DNA of 42,153 nt from Acidobacteriaceae bacterium (GTDB lineage Bacteria > Acidobacteriota > Terriglobia > Terriglobales > Acidobacteriaceae): assembly GCA_003164855.1 (NCBI GenBank), contig PLUI01000278.1, positions 1 to 42,153 of the forward strand, given 5' to 3'. Every line of letters begins with the position of its first letter. The first letter of the stretch is position 1. Both the position numbers and the translations under genes were made by a program. This document shows, piece by piece, positions 25,081 through 34,219 of the stretch. The notes below the pieces were generated by a model, which saw only the letters and a program-made list of their open reading frames with translations, was not told where the DNA came from and made no database searches.

Positions 25081-26739
25081 TTGGCCTTCGACGAAAACGT
25101 TTACGAATTACGGCGCCAGAAGCTGAAACAGATCGAGGCGCTTGGGCAAACCGCGTACCGCAACAAGTACGAGTTCACCCACACCATCCCGCAGATTCTG
25201 GCGGAGTACTCGGAGAAGACTGCGGAGCAACTGGAGAGTCCGCGCGTGGACGTGCGTGTGGCCGGACGCATCATGGCGATCCGCCTGATGGGCAAGGCGG
25301 GGTTCTGCCACCTGCAGCAGGAAGGCAGGCGGCTGCAGATCTACGTGAAGAAAGATGCGGTCGGTGACGTGGGCTTTGAGTTGTACAAATTGCTCGATCT
25401 CGGCGACCACATCGGCGTCAGCGGCTATTTATTTCGCACCCGCACCGGCGAACTCACGGTTCATGTGGAGGAGATTGCGTTCCTCAGCAAAGATCTGCTG
25501 CCGTTGCCGGCAGGCAAGGCTATCGATAGTGACCCCTCCTCCGGTGGCCCTAAGAAATGGAACGAACTAACCGACGTCGAACTGCGCTACCGCCAGAGAT
25601 ATGTCGACCTTGTAGTAAATCCTGAGGTGCGGGAAGTTTTTCTGAAGCGCAGCAAGCTGGTGCAGTCGTTACGGCGGACGATGGAAGCACACGGCTTTGT
25701 CGAAGTAGAAACTCCGATGATGCAGCCCATTGCGGGTGGAGCGGTGGCGCGTCCGTTCGTGACGCATCACAATACGCTCGACATGGATTTGTACTTGCGC
25801 ATCGCGCCCGAACTTTACTTGAAGCGGCTGGTGGTGGGCGGATTCGATCGCGTGTATGAAATCAATCGCAACTTCCGCAACGAGGGACTGGGCTGGCGAT
25901 GGAATCCTGAATTCACCATGCTGGAGTTTTATCAGGCTTACACCGACTACCAGGGAGTGATGGATCTCACCCAGGAACTGATTACGCAAGCCGCCAAGGA
26001 CGTGACGAAGGACAAGGATCACCCCGACGGAATTACGATAACAAAGTGGGGGAGTGGTTTGATTGACTGGAGCACGTGGAGGCGCATGACCATGCGCGAC
26101 GCGATTAGGGAATGGAAATACTGGCCGGCGGAAGTGAGGCCGGAAATGAACGATTTCGCGAGCAAAGAATCGGTTGACGCCCTTCTTGGTAGAGCGATTC
26201 GGGCCGCTGAGGACGCAATAGGCCCAGACGTTGGGTCCAAGACCGCTGTGACACTGAAGCTGATACGGACAGATCTGCGTAAAGGCGGCACCGCTGGAGC
26301 AGCGATTGCGGCCTTATTCGAAGCCGTTGCGGAGGAACATCTCACGCAGCCGACAATCATCTACGAGTTCCCCACCGCGGTATCTCCGCTGTCGAAGCAG
26401 AAGCCGGACGAACCGGACTGGACTGAGCGCTGGGAGATCTACGCCGGCAAGATGGAGATCGCCAACGGCTTCAGCGAACTCAATGACCCTGAGGATCAGC
26501 GGCGGCGCTTCGAGAGCCAGTTGCAAGAACGCGAGCGCGGCGACGACGAGGCGCACCAGATGGATGAGGACTACATCCGCGCGTTGTCGTATGGAATGCC
26601 TCCTGCGGGCGGATGTGGCGTGGGTGTAGACCGCCTGTGCATGCTGTTGACCGACTCGCACACCATTCGCGATGTAATTCTGTTTCCCTTGCTGCGTCCG
26701 GAGAAAGGCTTAAACACAGGGGAAGAGGAAAAGCCGTAG
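25081..26739 (+). CDS. lysS: Lysyl-tRNA synthetase, class II (TTG start)
   Basis: FVEVETPMMQPIAGGAVARPFVTHHNTLDMDLYLRIAPELYLKRLVVGGFDRVYEINRNFRNEG; motif 3 GCGVGVDRLCMLLTDSHTIRDVILFP. Confidence 0.96.
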   Translation: MAFDENVYELRRQKLKQIEALGQTAYRNKYEFTHTIPQILAEYSEKTAEQLESPRVDVRVAGRIMAIRLMGKAGFCHLQQEGRRLQIYVKKDAVGDVGFELYKLLDLGDHIGVSGYLFRTRTGELTVHVEEIAFLSKDLLPLPAGKAIDSDPSSGGPKKWNELTDVELRYRQRYVDLVVNPEVREVFLKRSKLVQSLRRTMEAHGFVEVETPMMQPIAGGAVARPFVTHHNTLDMDLYLRIAPELYLKRLVVGGFDRVYEINRNFRNEGLGWRWNPEFTMLEFYQAYTDYQGVMDLTQELITQAAKDVTKDKDHPDGITITKWGSGLIDWSTWRRMTMRDAIREWKYWPAEVRPEMNDFASKESVDALLGRAIRAAEDAIGPDVGSKTAVTLKLIRTDLRKGGTAGAAIAALFEAVAEEHLTQPTIIYEFPTAVSPLSKQKPDEPDWTERWEIYAGKMEIANGFSELNDPEDQRRRFESQLQERERGDDEAHQMDEDYIRALSYGMPPAGGCGVGVDRLCMLLTDSHTIRDVILFPLLRPEKGLNTGEEEKP

Positions 26740-26840
26740 AGTTTCGTCCGCCATTTCCCAGTACCCCACCTGGCACTAGAAACAGGCCGAAACGTTTTCT
26801 ATACTTTTCGCATCAGAATTTGGTCGAAAGAAGAATTGGC

Positions 26841-26898
26841 AGCGCTGCCGTAATGTCCGAACGATTTGGACATTGGGTCGGTAGCGCTTTGCTTTTTT
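26841..26898 (+). terminator. Long intrinsic terminator downstream of lysS
   Basis: AGCGCTGCCG ... AATGTCC-N9-GGACATT ... CGGTAGCGCT followed by TTGCTTTTTT. Confidence 0.9.
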
Positions 26899-26908
26899 CG
26901 AAGAGTTA

Positions 26909-27280
26909 TCACTTCGATGTTTTTGCGTTTTTGTCCGCTGTTCTCTGCGGCTCGTAGGCTGGCCGGTCGGGGCTAAAGTTGGTGCTCAGATAATCGATCA
27001 GAGCATCGCGATCTGCGGGATCGACCACCGCACCCCACTTTGTCATCTTGTCGACGTCCTTGGTCCATGCGGCCTTGCTGAGGCGCTGCTGCAGGATGAT
27101 GCGCGCTTCGTGACATTCCAGACACGCCGTGGTCGCCTGCGCCTGCATTGCACCGCCAGGTAAATCCGCCGTGACGTTCGCGGGAGTTCCCTTCTGCGCC
27201 AGCGAGCCGGTTGTGAGCGCCAGCAGTGCAATTGGCGCGATTCTAGGAAACATTTTACGAAACATGCCTTTACGAAACAT
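26909..27280 (-). CDS. c-type cytochrome, putative sulfite dehydrogenase cytochrome subunit (SorB-like)
   Basis: Signal peptide plus CLECH heme motif; overlaps the end of the Mo-enzyme gene by 11 nt. Confidence 0.75.
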   Translation of the reverse strand: MFRKGMFRKMFPRIAPIALLALTTGSLAQKGTPANVTADLPGGAMQAQATTACLECHEARIILQQRLSKAAWTKDVDKMTKWGAVVDPADRDALIDYLSTNFSPDRPAYEPQRTADKNAKTSK

Positions 27281-28436
27281 GAATCTTCACCTGGTCGACG
27301 GCGTTGTAGAGATAACCGCTGGGGTTCCACACCGGCGTCGCGGGCTGGATGCGTCCCTGGCTGTCGGTTGCGCGTGACTGGATGGTGTAATCGCCAGCTT
27401 TGCCCGGCTTCCAATCGTAGCTCCAAAGGCGCCACGCATAGTGGGATTGGTCGTGGCCGAGTTTCGCGAGACTCCAGGTCGCGCCGCCATCGGCGGAGAT
27501 TTCCACTTTCACGATATCGGCTTCTCCCGCCCACGCCGCGCCATGCACGGTCACTTTGCCGGCCCTCAGGTTCGCGCCGTCGCTCGGTCCGGCAATGACG
27601 GACTTCACGGTCAACGAGGTCACTGCATGCGTGTCTTCGGGCTTCACAGCGTCGCCGGGCTTCACCGGTTGGTTGGGCAACCGGTAACCTGGACTCATAA
27701 AATTGCCCACGAATTCCGCATCGAGCACCTTAATCTCAGTGAGCCATTTGCAGGAGGCCGCGCCGATCCAGCCGGGTACAAGAGCGCGCGCCGGAAACCC
27801 GTGGTGCTTCGTAAGCGGAGATCCGTTCATGTGCGTGGCGATAAGAGTATCGGCATCGAGCGCCTTCTCAATCGGAATGCTGCGAATGAAAGGCGGAACT
27901 TTGCCGGGAACTTCATCGAGGCCTCGGAACATGACGTGCTTACCCGTAGACTTCACTCCGGCGCGCTGCAAAACCTCGCGCAGCCGTGGGCCCGAAAAAC
28001 GCGCCGTGCCTACCGCTCCCTTGCCCCACTGAATGCCAGGCACCTGCGGACGGTGCAAGCTGCGTCCGTTGCCGGCGCATTCCAGCGTATTGACGATGGA
28101 GTGCGTCTCGATCTTCGAAAGCTCCGCCAGGCTTAGCGTCAGCGGCTTCTCCACTTCTCCACCCAGCGAGAGTCTCCAGTCGTTGGCTTCGAGTTCGATA
28201 GGTTCGTGCATGTGATTGCGCACGAAGAAGTGCGGCACCGGCGTAAGCCAGGTATTGAAATATTCGACCGGGCTTTCCAGATCGACGAAGCGGAACGAGC
28301 GAAGGATCATGCCGTCTTCGCCCGGAACCGGGACCGCTTGTCCCTGCGGGAAAGCCCAGGTCAGCATGGCGGGCGCCGCGCCCGCAACCAGCGCCACCCC
28401 TGACATTTGCTTGAGGAAATCACGTCTGGAATTCAT
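27270..28436 (-). CDS. Sulfite oxidase/dehydrogenase-type molybdopterin enzyme (SorA-like), Tat signal
   Basis: MNSRRDFLKQMSGVALVAGAAP; HSIVNTLECAGNGRSLHRPQVPG (Mo-ligand Cys region), HGFPARALVPGWIGAASCKWLTEI, C-terminal Mo-co dimerisation domain. Confidence 0.92.
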   Translation of the reverse strand: MNSRRDFLKQMSGVALVAGAAPAMLTWAFPQGQAVPVPGEDGMILRSFRFVDLESPVEYFNTWLTPVPHFFVRNHMHEPIELEANDWRLSLGGEVEKPLTLSLAELSKIETHSIVNTLECAGNGRSLHRPQVPGIQWGKGAVGTARFSGPRLREVLQRAGVKSTGKHVMFRGLDEVPGKVPPFIRSIPIEKALDADTLIATHMNGSPLTKHHGFPARALVPGWIGAASCKWLTEIKVLDAEFVGNFMSPGYRLPNQPVKPGDAVKPEDTHAVTSLTVKSVIAGPSDGANLRAGKVTVHGAAWAGEADIVKVEISADGGATWSLAKLGHDQSHYAWRLWSYDWKPGKAGDYTIQSRATDSQGRIQPATPVWNPSGYLYNAVDQVKIHVS

Positions 28437-28524
28437 ATTCTTGAAATATGATCTTGAGAGCATGGGTATGCATCACGTCAGAAATATCTGATCTGTGAGT
28501 TCTTGCCGTAAATATAAGTTAACA

Positions 28525-28641
28525 CCACCGGCCCGGAAAAGGAGAGTAGCCAAAACCGGGCCAGCGGCGTTTCCGAAGGGAAGGCGCCCCTCGAAAAGTT
28601 GAGTGAAAACCGGTGGTCCCGCGTCTACGCGGCGCGGGACC
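28525..28641. ncRNA. Candidate structured RNA element (strand unresolved) adjoining an intrinsic terminator hairpin
   Basis: P1 ACCACCGG(28525-28532)/CCGGTGGT(28610-28617); inner GGCCCGG/CCGGGCC; TTTCC-GAA-GGGAA; CTCGA-AAAG-TTGAG; then GGTCCCGCG-N9-CGCGGGACC. Confidence 0.45.
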
Positions 28642-28650
28642 ATTTTCGGT

Positions 28651-30570
28651 TTACGGCAAGTAATAGCGGAACGAGGTGTAGACCATGTTGTCCAGGCCTG
28701 AGGGCGATCCTGAAGTTCCCGGCCCTGCAACGCCGGACCAAGTCTCCCGGGTCACATAAGAGTACTGCGTGCCGAACTGGAACTTGCCCCTGGGCCCGTT
28801 GTAGAAGCGGTACCAGAAGCCGAGTGTTCCCTCCGCGATCGCACGAGTGTCGGCGGTGCACTTCGAGAGCGAGCCGGGGTTGAATCCCGCTGTGACGCCG
28901 AAAGAAGGAGCAGACTCCGTATAGCAACCAGAGTTCTTGAATTCCGGCGATCCGTAGCCGACATATTCGCCGGTGTTGGCATCGTAATCGGTGGTCCGGC
29001 CAGCGTACTCCCCGCCAGCGTAGGCGTAGACGTCGAGTTTCTTGCCGTGCCACTCGAGCGAGGCTAACCCCTGGTAATCCTTGATCGGATCAGGAGTTCC
29101 ATTGGCATGAATGGCTAGATCGGAAAGCTGGGCTGCACCGTATCGCCCCACTCCGCTGCCTCCGAAAAAGTGCAAACCGAACACGACGTGTTTATTGTCG
29201 AAATTCCAGCGGGCATTGGCGCCAACGCCCCCACCGTTTTTCGAGGAGTTATAGGCACCTGTGACTGAGGTATCCGGCTTGGCACAGTTTGTGGAGCCGC
29301 CGACAAGGAAGTCTGCGCAAGGGAAGGCACGGTCGCGGAACCGGTCGAACAGTCCGAAGATCTCATAGTGTCCGAAACCGGGATCGAGCGCCAACTTGGC
29401 GATAATATCCGGCGACGGGTTGAAGGCATAAGTGGCTGCCGGCGTACAGGTAGTGTAGTAGACGGGGATGGCTCCAGTGGTTGTCGGAGTGTACGAACTG
29501 ATGGAGCATCCAGTGAGTGCGTCGTTGTAGCTGTTGGTTGCACCTGCCTCGCCGAGCAGGAAGTTGTCTGCGTTGTTGTGAGTTGTAAGCGTGGCTTGCG
29601 CATTTTCCATTGCGACGGCAAATGCCACCTTATCGCCGAAGTTTTTGGTTAAGCGAATGCCATACTGCCGGGCGAAAGTGAACCCGACGTTATACCCCGG
29701 GTCGATCGTCATGGGCCGGGCATCGTTGGTTTTGCCCAAGTCGTCGCTGGGTGCAATGCTCGCCTTATTTTCGGTCACCAGACTCCACATTTGCCCGCCG
29801 AGGAAGCTCCATCCATTGTCGAATTTGGCTTGGCCCCAGGCCTGGCGAAGACGGAAAGTATAGCTATTCGTCGACGTGGCTGAGGAGGTGTCGCCGGAGG
29901 AGAGAAAGTCACCCGAGATATAGCTGGAGAACTCCACATTCTTCAGACGCCCGTCAACATACACAGTTGGTCGCGACTGGCGCGCGGAGCCGAAAAACTC
30001 CGATAGCGAGTTCTGCGAAGCACCCGGCATGGTCAGAGAATTGAAGGGTGTCGGAAGGTCCGCTCCGAGGGCTCTTGACCGTCGTACGAATGCAGCTTCC
30101 GCGAAGCCGCCGGGCGTAATGGTGATTCCCCGGAAGTGAATCGATATGACGGGGCTCTCTAGAGGGTTCGTAGGGGGCTGCGCCGGGGTTTCCTGCAGGT
30201 TGAGCCCAGGGGTGGCGTCCTGCTGAACTGCAGCCCCATTGCTCAGCTCAGCGACTTGCCTCGGTGTGACCGGCTGTACTGCACCCGCGTCGGTCTTGCT
30301 CGCAGCCTTCGCCGCCGCTTGCTGGGCCTGCTGGCGCTCCAGTTGCTGTGTGAGTTGGTCGAGTTGCAGTTGCTGCGCGGCCAGAGCATCCTTCAATGCC
30401 TGGACGTCCGCTGCGGTGACGACGGATGGTGCGGGTGCCGCGGGTGCGGCCGCCGCATCGTGCGCCTCATTGGAAGCTAGTGTGTCCTGGCCTGAGGTTT
30501 GGCCCCAAGCGCCGGCGGAAAACGCCATCAGCGTCAGGGCAGTAAAAAACACATTCTTCGTTCGCTTCAT
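28651..30570 (-). CDS. Porin-like outer membrane beta-barrel (DcaP-like) with N-terminal coiled coil
   Basis: Signal peptide; VQALKDALAAQQLQLDQLTQQLERQQAQQAAAKAAS; FRLRQAWGQAKFDNGWSFLGGQMWSL; C-terminal aromatic-rich strand ending FRYYLP. Confidence 0.75.
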   Translation of the reverse strand: MKRTKNVFFTALTLMAFSAGAWGQTSGQDTLASNEAHDAAAAPAAPAPSVVTAADVQALKDALAAQQLQLDQLTQQLERQQAQQAAAKAASKTDAGAVQPVTPRQVAELSNGAAVQQDATPGLNLQETPAQPPTNPLESPVISIHFRGITITPGGFAEAAFVRRSRALGADLPTPFNSLTMPGASQNSLSEFFGSARQSRPTVYVDGRLKNVEFSSYISGDFLSSGDTSSATSTNSYTFRLRQAWGQAKFDNGWSFLGGQMWSLVTENKASIAPSDDLGKTNDARPMTIDPGYNVGFTFARQYGIRLTKNFGDKVAFAVAMENAQATLTTHNNADNFLLGEAGATNSYNDALTGCSISSYTPTTTGAIPVYYTTCTPAATYAFNPSPDIIAKLALDPGFGHYEIFGLFDRFRDRAFPCADFLVGGSTNCAKPDTSVTGAYNSSKNGGGVGANARWNFDNKHVVFGLHFFGGSGVGRYGAAQLSDLAIHANGTPDPIKDYQGLASLEWHGKKLDVYAYAGGEYAGRTTDYDANTGEYVGYGSPEFKNSGCYTESAPSFGVTAGFNPGSLSKCTADTRAIAEGTLGFWYRFYNGPRGKFQFGTQYSYVTRETWSGVAGPGTSGSPSGLDNMVYTSFRYYLP

Positions 30571-30840
30571 TTATAACCTCTCCTTTTGAGTTTTTGTCGA
30601 ACAGCATTTACTGGGAGTTACAGAGCTCTTCGCAATCACAGCTTGCTAAATTCCTTTCATTTCTTCGTCGTCACGCTCAGACATCGACAACCGTACCATA
30701 TCTATTATGAACATCAGTTTGATAGTGATTCGGGGGACGCACCAATCTACACGTTTCTCTGTTAACACAGGATTAAATTGCAGAAAGTTGGGGGAACTTT
30801 CTTAATCGGGATGGCCCACGTTGAGGACGTTGCAGGCTAT

Positions 30841-31335
30841 CTACTCGCCTTTTTGTCCTCCCACAACCATGGGCAGAACACTTCCCTTCTCCTTCTTCTT
30901 GGCTGCACGTTTGCCTTTGCGTGGACCTGGGTCGGCAATAAGGTCCGCCAAACTTGTGTTTTCCAGAATATTGGCGGCCGCATCGCGCACGTCGAGGAAT
31001 AACTGGTAGAGCGCCCGGTGCGGCAGATCGCGATCAATCAACGCCCGCAACTGTTCGGCATCGCCAAACGGCGCCAGCGGGCCGTCGATCAAACGCATGA
31101 TTTCGCTGAGCCGGATCTCGGAAGGATCGCGCCGCAACTGATATCCTCCTTTGGCTCCCCGGACGCTTTCGACGATGCGCGCATTTTTCAGTTCTAACAG
31201 GATGAGTTCCAGAAATTTTTCCGGAAGATTTTCCTCGTACGCGACTTCGCGGATCTTGATCGCGCCCTGGTGGTAATGGCGGGCCAGCATCATCATGGCC
31301 TGCAAAGCATAAAGTCCCTTTTGTGAGATTTTCAT
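30841..31335 (-). CDS. Rrf2-family transcriptional regulator, no Cys residues
   Basis: MKISQKGLYALQAMMMLARHYHQGAIKIREVAYEENLPEKFLELILLELKNARIVESVRGAKGGYQLRRDPSEIRLSEIMRLIDGPLAP; start at 31335. Confidence 0.93.
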   Translation of the reverse strand: MKISQKGLYALQAMMMLARHYHQGAIKIREVAYEENLPEKFLELILLELKNARIVESVRGAKGGYQLRRDPSEIRLSEIMRLIDGPLAPFGDAEQLRALIDRDLPHRALYQLFLDVRDAAANILENTSLADLIADPGPRKGKRAAKKKEKGSVLPMVVGGQKGE

Positions 31336-31353
31336 AGCGCCGACATTATGCCA

Positions 31354-31380
31354 CAAAGTCGATTCCATTACTAGACTTTG
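31354..31380. promoter_or_regulatory. Candidate operator upstream of the rrf2-like gene
   Basis: Perfect inverted repeat CAAAGTC-N13-GACTTTG just 5' of the chosen start. Confidence 0.4.
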
Positions 31381-31659
31381 CGAACGACACGGATATAGCA
31401 ACTGCGATTCCTTTTCTCCAGGGACTGGAATATCCCGGTAACGCAACACTACTCAATCACTTGCGGCGATCTCTGCAAGTCGGCGGGCAGGCACGGAAGT
31501 GCAACTCATTGCAGTTTCGGCGGGAATTCTGCGCACGCAGCCCAAACGCTCTTGAGAGGCTAACTCCGGCGGAGCAAGAATCGTATGCCTTCCCTTGGGC
31601 TGGTTTTCTCGCGAGTTCGATCGCTTCCTGTACACATTCAAGATGCGGAAAGGAATGTT

Positions 31660-32778
31660 ATGCGCCCACTTCGCTTTCCACGCTTTCGTAAACTCGATTG
31701 CAGGAACCAAGCCTACGCTCTTCTTCTCCTGTGCGCAGCGACAGCGCCTCCGATAGCTGCGCAGACCTTCACCACGCTGTTTAGCTTCGATGGCACAGAC
31801 GGTGCCGACTCCTCCGCGACACTGGTCCAGGCCACCAATGGGAACCTCTACGGGGCAACGGTGGAGGGCGGGGCCAACGGCTTTGGCGCAATATTCAAAA
31901 TCACCCCAACTGGGACGCTGACAACGCTTTACAGCTTTTGCTCTCGAAGTGACTGCTTCAGCGCATACCCCGGGGGTCTGGTCCAGGCCGCCAATGGGAA
32001 CTTCTACGGGACAACGATAGAGGGCGGGGCCAACAACCAAGGCACGGTCTTCAAAATCACCCCCAGCGGCACGCTGACCACGCTTTATAGCTTTTGCTCC
32101 CCAAGCGGCTGCGCGGATGGCGTCAGTCCCTTCGCGCCGCTGGTCCAGGCCACCGATGGGGACCTCTACGGGACAACCGACTACGGCGGGGCCAACGGCT
32201 ACGGGACGGTCTTCAAAATCACCCCCAGCGGCACGCTGACCACGCTGTACAGTTTCGACGGCACGGTCTTCACCTACCCCCACGCGCTGGTCCAGGCCAC
32301 CGATGGGAATTTCTACGGGACAACGCAAGAGGGAGGGACCAACGACTCGGGCACGGTCTTCAAAATCACCCCAAGCGGCACACTGACCACGCTCTACAAC
32401 TTTTGTTCCCAAAGCGGTTGCACAGACGGGGCTCAACCCTTTGCGGGGCTGGTCCAGGATACTAATGGGGACCTCTATGGGACAACTCAGATTGAAGGCG
32501 CCAATAATGACGGCACGGTCTTCCGCCTGTCAATAAGTCTGCGCCCGTTTGTGGAAACAAATCCTACCTCCGGCAAGGTGGGTGCGGCCGTTAAGATTCT
32601 GGGAACCAGTCTGACAGGCGCGACCAGCGTCACACTTAACGGAACCACGGCCACGTTCACAGTCGCGTCGAACACGGAAATCAAGACCACCGTACCCGCC
32701 GGAGCGACGACTGGTATTGTCGAAGTGACAACGCCCACCCGTACCCTCAAGAGCAATGTGGTATTCCGGGTGCCGTAG
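31660..32778 (+). CDS. GloVer tandem-repeat protein (TIGR03803-type) with C-terminal IPT/TIG-like domain
   Basis: Repeats LVQATDGDLYGTTDYGGANGYGTVFKITPSGTLTTLYSF; C-term PTSGKVGAAVKILGTSLTGATSVTLNGTTATFTVASNTEIKTTVPAGATTGIVEVTTP; start at 31660 or 31585. Confidence 0.9.
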   Translation: MRPLRFPRFRKLDCRNQAYALLLLCAATAPPIAAQTFTTLFSFDGTDGADSSATLVQATNGNLYGATVEGGANGFGAIFKITPTGTLTTLYSFCSRSDCFSAYPGGLVQAANGNFYGTTIEGGANNQGTVFKITPSGTLTTLYSFCSPSGCADGVSPFAPLVQATDGDLYGTTDYGGANGYGTVFKITPSGTLTTLYSFDGTVFTYPHALVQATDGNFYGTTQEGGTNDSGTVFKITPSGTLTTLYNFCSQSGCTDGAQPFAGLVQDTNGDLYGTTQIEGANNDGTVFRLSISLRPFVETNPTSGKVGAAVKILGTSLTGATSVTLNGTTATFTVASNTEIKTTVPAGATTGIVEVTTPTRTLKSNVVFRVP

Positions 32779-32852
32779 CATCAACACCCAATACGAAAGC
32801 CGCTTCTTCGTCGAGGCGGCTTCCCTCTGCGGCAACGCTTTGTTAGAGGGTT

Positions 32853-33641
32853 TTAGGGTTGTGACTCCGTTCCGACCCGCAGTACCTGCACCGTAATATT
32901 ATCCGGCCCCCCGCGTTCCAGGGCCAACTTCACCAAGGCGGCGCAGCTCTCCGCCGGGGTGCTGCCGTTCACCGACTTCTCCAGTTCCTGATCGCTCACC
33001 ACGCCCCAAAGACCGTCCGTACATAAAAGAAGTTCGTCGGAATCATGCAGAGCCATACCCCGTTCGGGGCTTTCCACCGCCACTTCCAGGCCCGCTCCTA
33101 GAGCGGCGGTAAGGATGTGCCGCTGCGGATGCTTCTCGGCATCCTCGGCACGCACCAGCCCCGACTCCACCAGCCTGCCCACGTAGGAGTGGTCCCGAGT
33201 CAAGCGGGAGATGTGTGCCTCGCGCACCAGATAGAGCCGGCTATCTCCCACGTGCGCAAAATAAAGCTGGCGGCCGCGGATAACCAGCGCCGTGCAGGTG
33301 GTCCCCATGCCGTGCAGCTCCGGGTGCTCCGCGGCGTAGGCTTGAATCCTTTCGTGAGCCCTGGCAAATGCCTCCAGCAGAGCGGCGTGCGGGTCGCCGC
33401 GGACGACATCATCGTAAACTTCACGCACCGTCTCGACCGCCAGTCTACTCGCCTCCTGGCCGCCTTCGTACCCTCCCATGCCATCGGCGATAACCGCCAG
33501 CCTGCCCTTGCTCCGCAGCTCTTGGTCGCTGGCCGGTTCCCAATAGAGGTAGGAATCCTCATTGTTGGCGCGCTGGCAACCCACGTCCGTCAGGCTCGCA
33601 ACTTCGAGTCCAGGTTTCACAAGTCCAGGTTTTACATTCAT
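32853..33641 (-). CDS. PP2C-family serine/threonine phosphatase
   Basis: SLTDVGCQRANNEDSYLYW, VIADGMGGYEGGQEASRLA, YFAHVGDSRLYLVR, LLLCTDGLWGVVSD, GGPDNITVQVLRV. Confidence 0.96.
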   Translation of the reverse strand: MNVKPGLVKPGLEVASLTDVGCQRANNEDSYLYWEPASDQELRSKGRLAVIADGMGGYEGGQEASRLAVETVREVYDDVVRGDPHAALLEAFARAHERIQAYAAEHPELHGMGTTCTALVIRGRQLYFAHVGDSRLYLVREAHISRLTRDHSYVGRLVESGLVRAEDAEKHPQRHILTAALGAGLEVAVESPERGMALHDSDELLLCTDGLWGVVSDQELEKSVNGSTPAESCAALVKLALERGGPDNITVQVLRVGTESQP

Positions 33642-33863
33642 ACGGTCGGATTACATTCCTTCGCGTCCAGGCGACGGACGTGCATTGCGTAACTCAGCGC
33701 AGGTTCGCTGGCTTGCTGCCCAGCGGTTAAAGGCTCCGCTATGCCCGGCCATTATAGACAAGTTGGCGCGCAAGAATGCACTGTCTGAGCCGCATTCCGG
33801 AAAACAGAAAAACCGCGGCCATCCGCCGCTCTTGTCCCGAACTCGGGCAGTCAGAGGCTCGAA

Positions 33864-33990
33864 CTACTTGCCATTATGCTTAATAGATTTGCTTGCTCGT
33901 ACGGTTCTGTTCCTTGTTAAGCTGTTTCTGCTCGCCCTTGGTCAGGTGATGGTTGTGAGCGGCTATATCTGCTTTTTTCAGTCTCAGCAG
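33864..33990 (-). pseudogene. Degenerate remnant with a frameshift before the last codons
   Basis: ADIAAHNHHLTKGEQKQLNKEQNRTSKQIY-stop; skipping one T continues as KHNGK-stop, the C-terminal style of a recognisable small repeat-protein family. Confidence 0.45.
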
Positions 33991-34219
33991 CCTTTGTGCT
34001 GGGTTTGTTGGGGGCGACAAATTCGAAGTTGGGACATTAAGCCTAAGGTAATTACCGTATACTCTAGTCACCAGTGGCTAGCTATTCTACCCGGCTGTTT
34101 AATCTGTGGCGAGCACCCCGGCCTATTTTGAGCATTATCTTCAGCAGGAAAACCCCTTTTCAAAGTAGGAAAAGTTCGAGTTGATCTGATACTTAACGAA
34201 ATGCGACGCGCGGTTAAGC

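Noticed and set aside
30778-31009. Plus-strand ORFs 30778-31002 and 30821-31009
   Set aside because: Antisense to the Rrf2-like gene and without recognisable features.
31453-32436. 327-aa minus-strand ORF with repeats QRAAGGDFEDRAxVVGPALxRCPVEVPIGGLDQ
   Set aside because: Shadow ORF antisense to the GloVer-repeat gene; its repetition mirrors the sense repeats.
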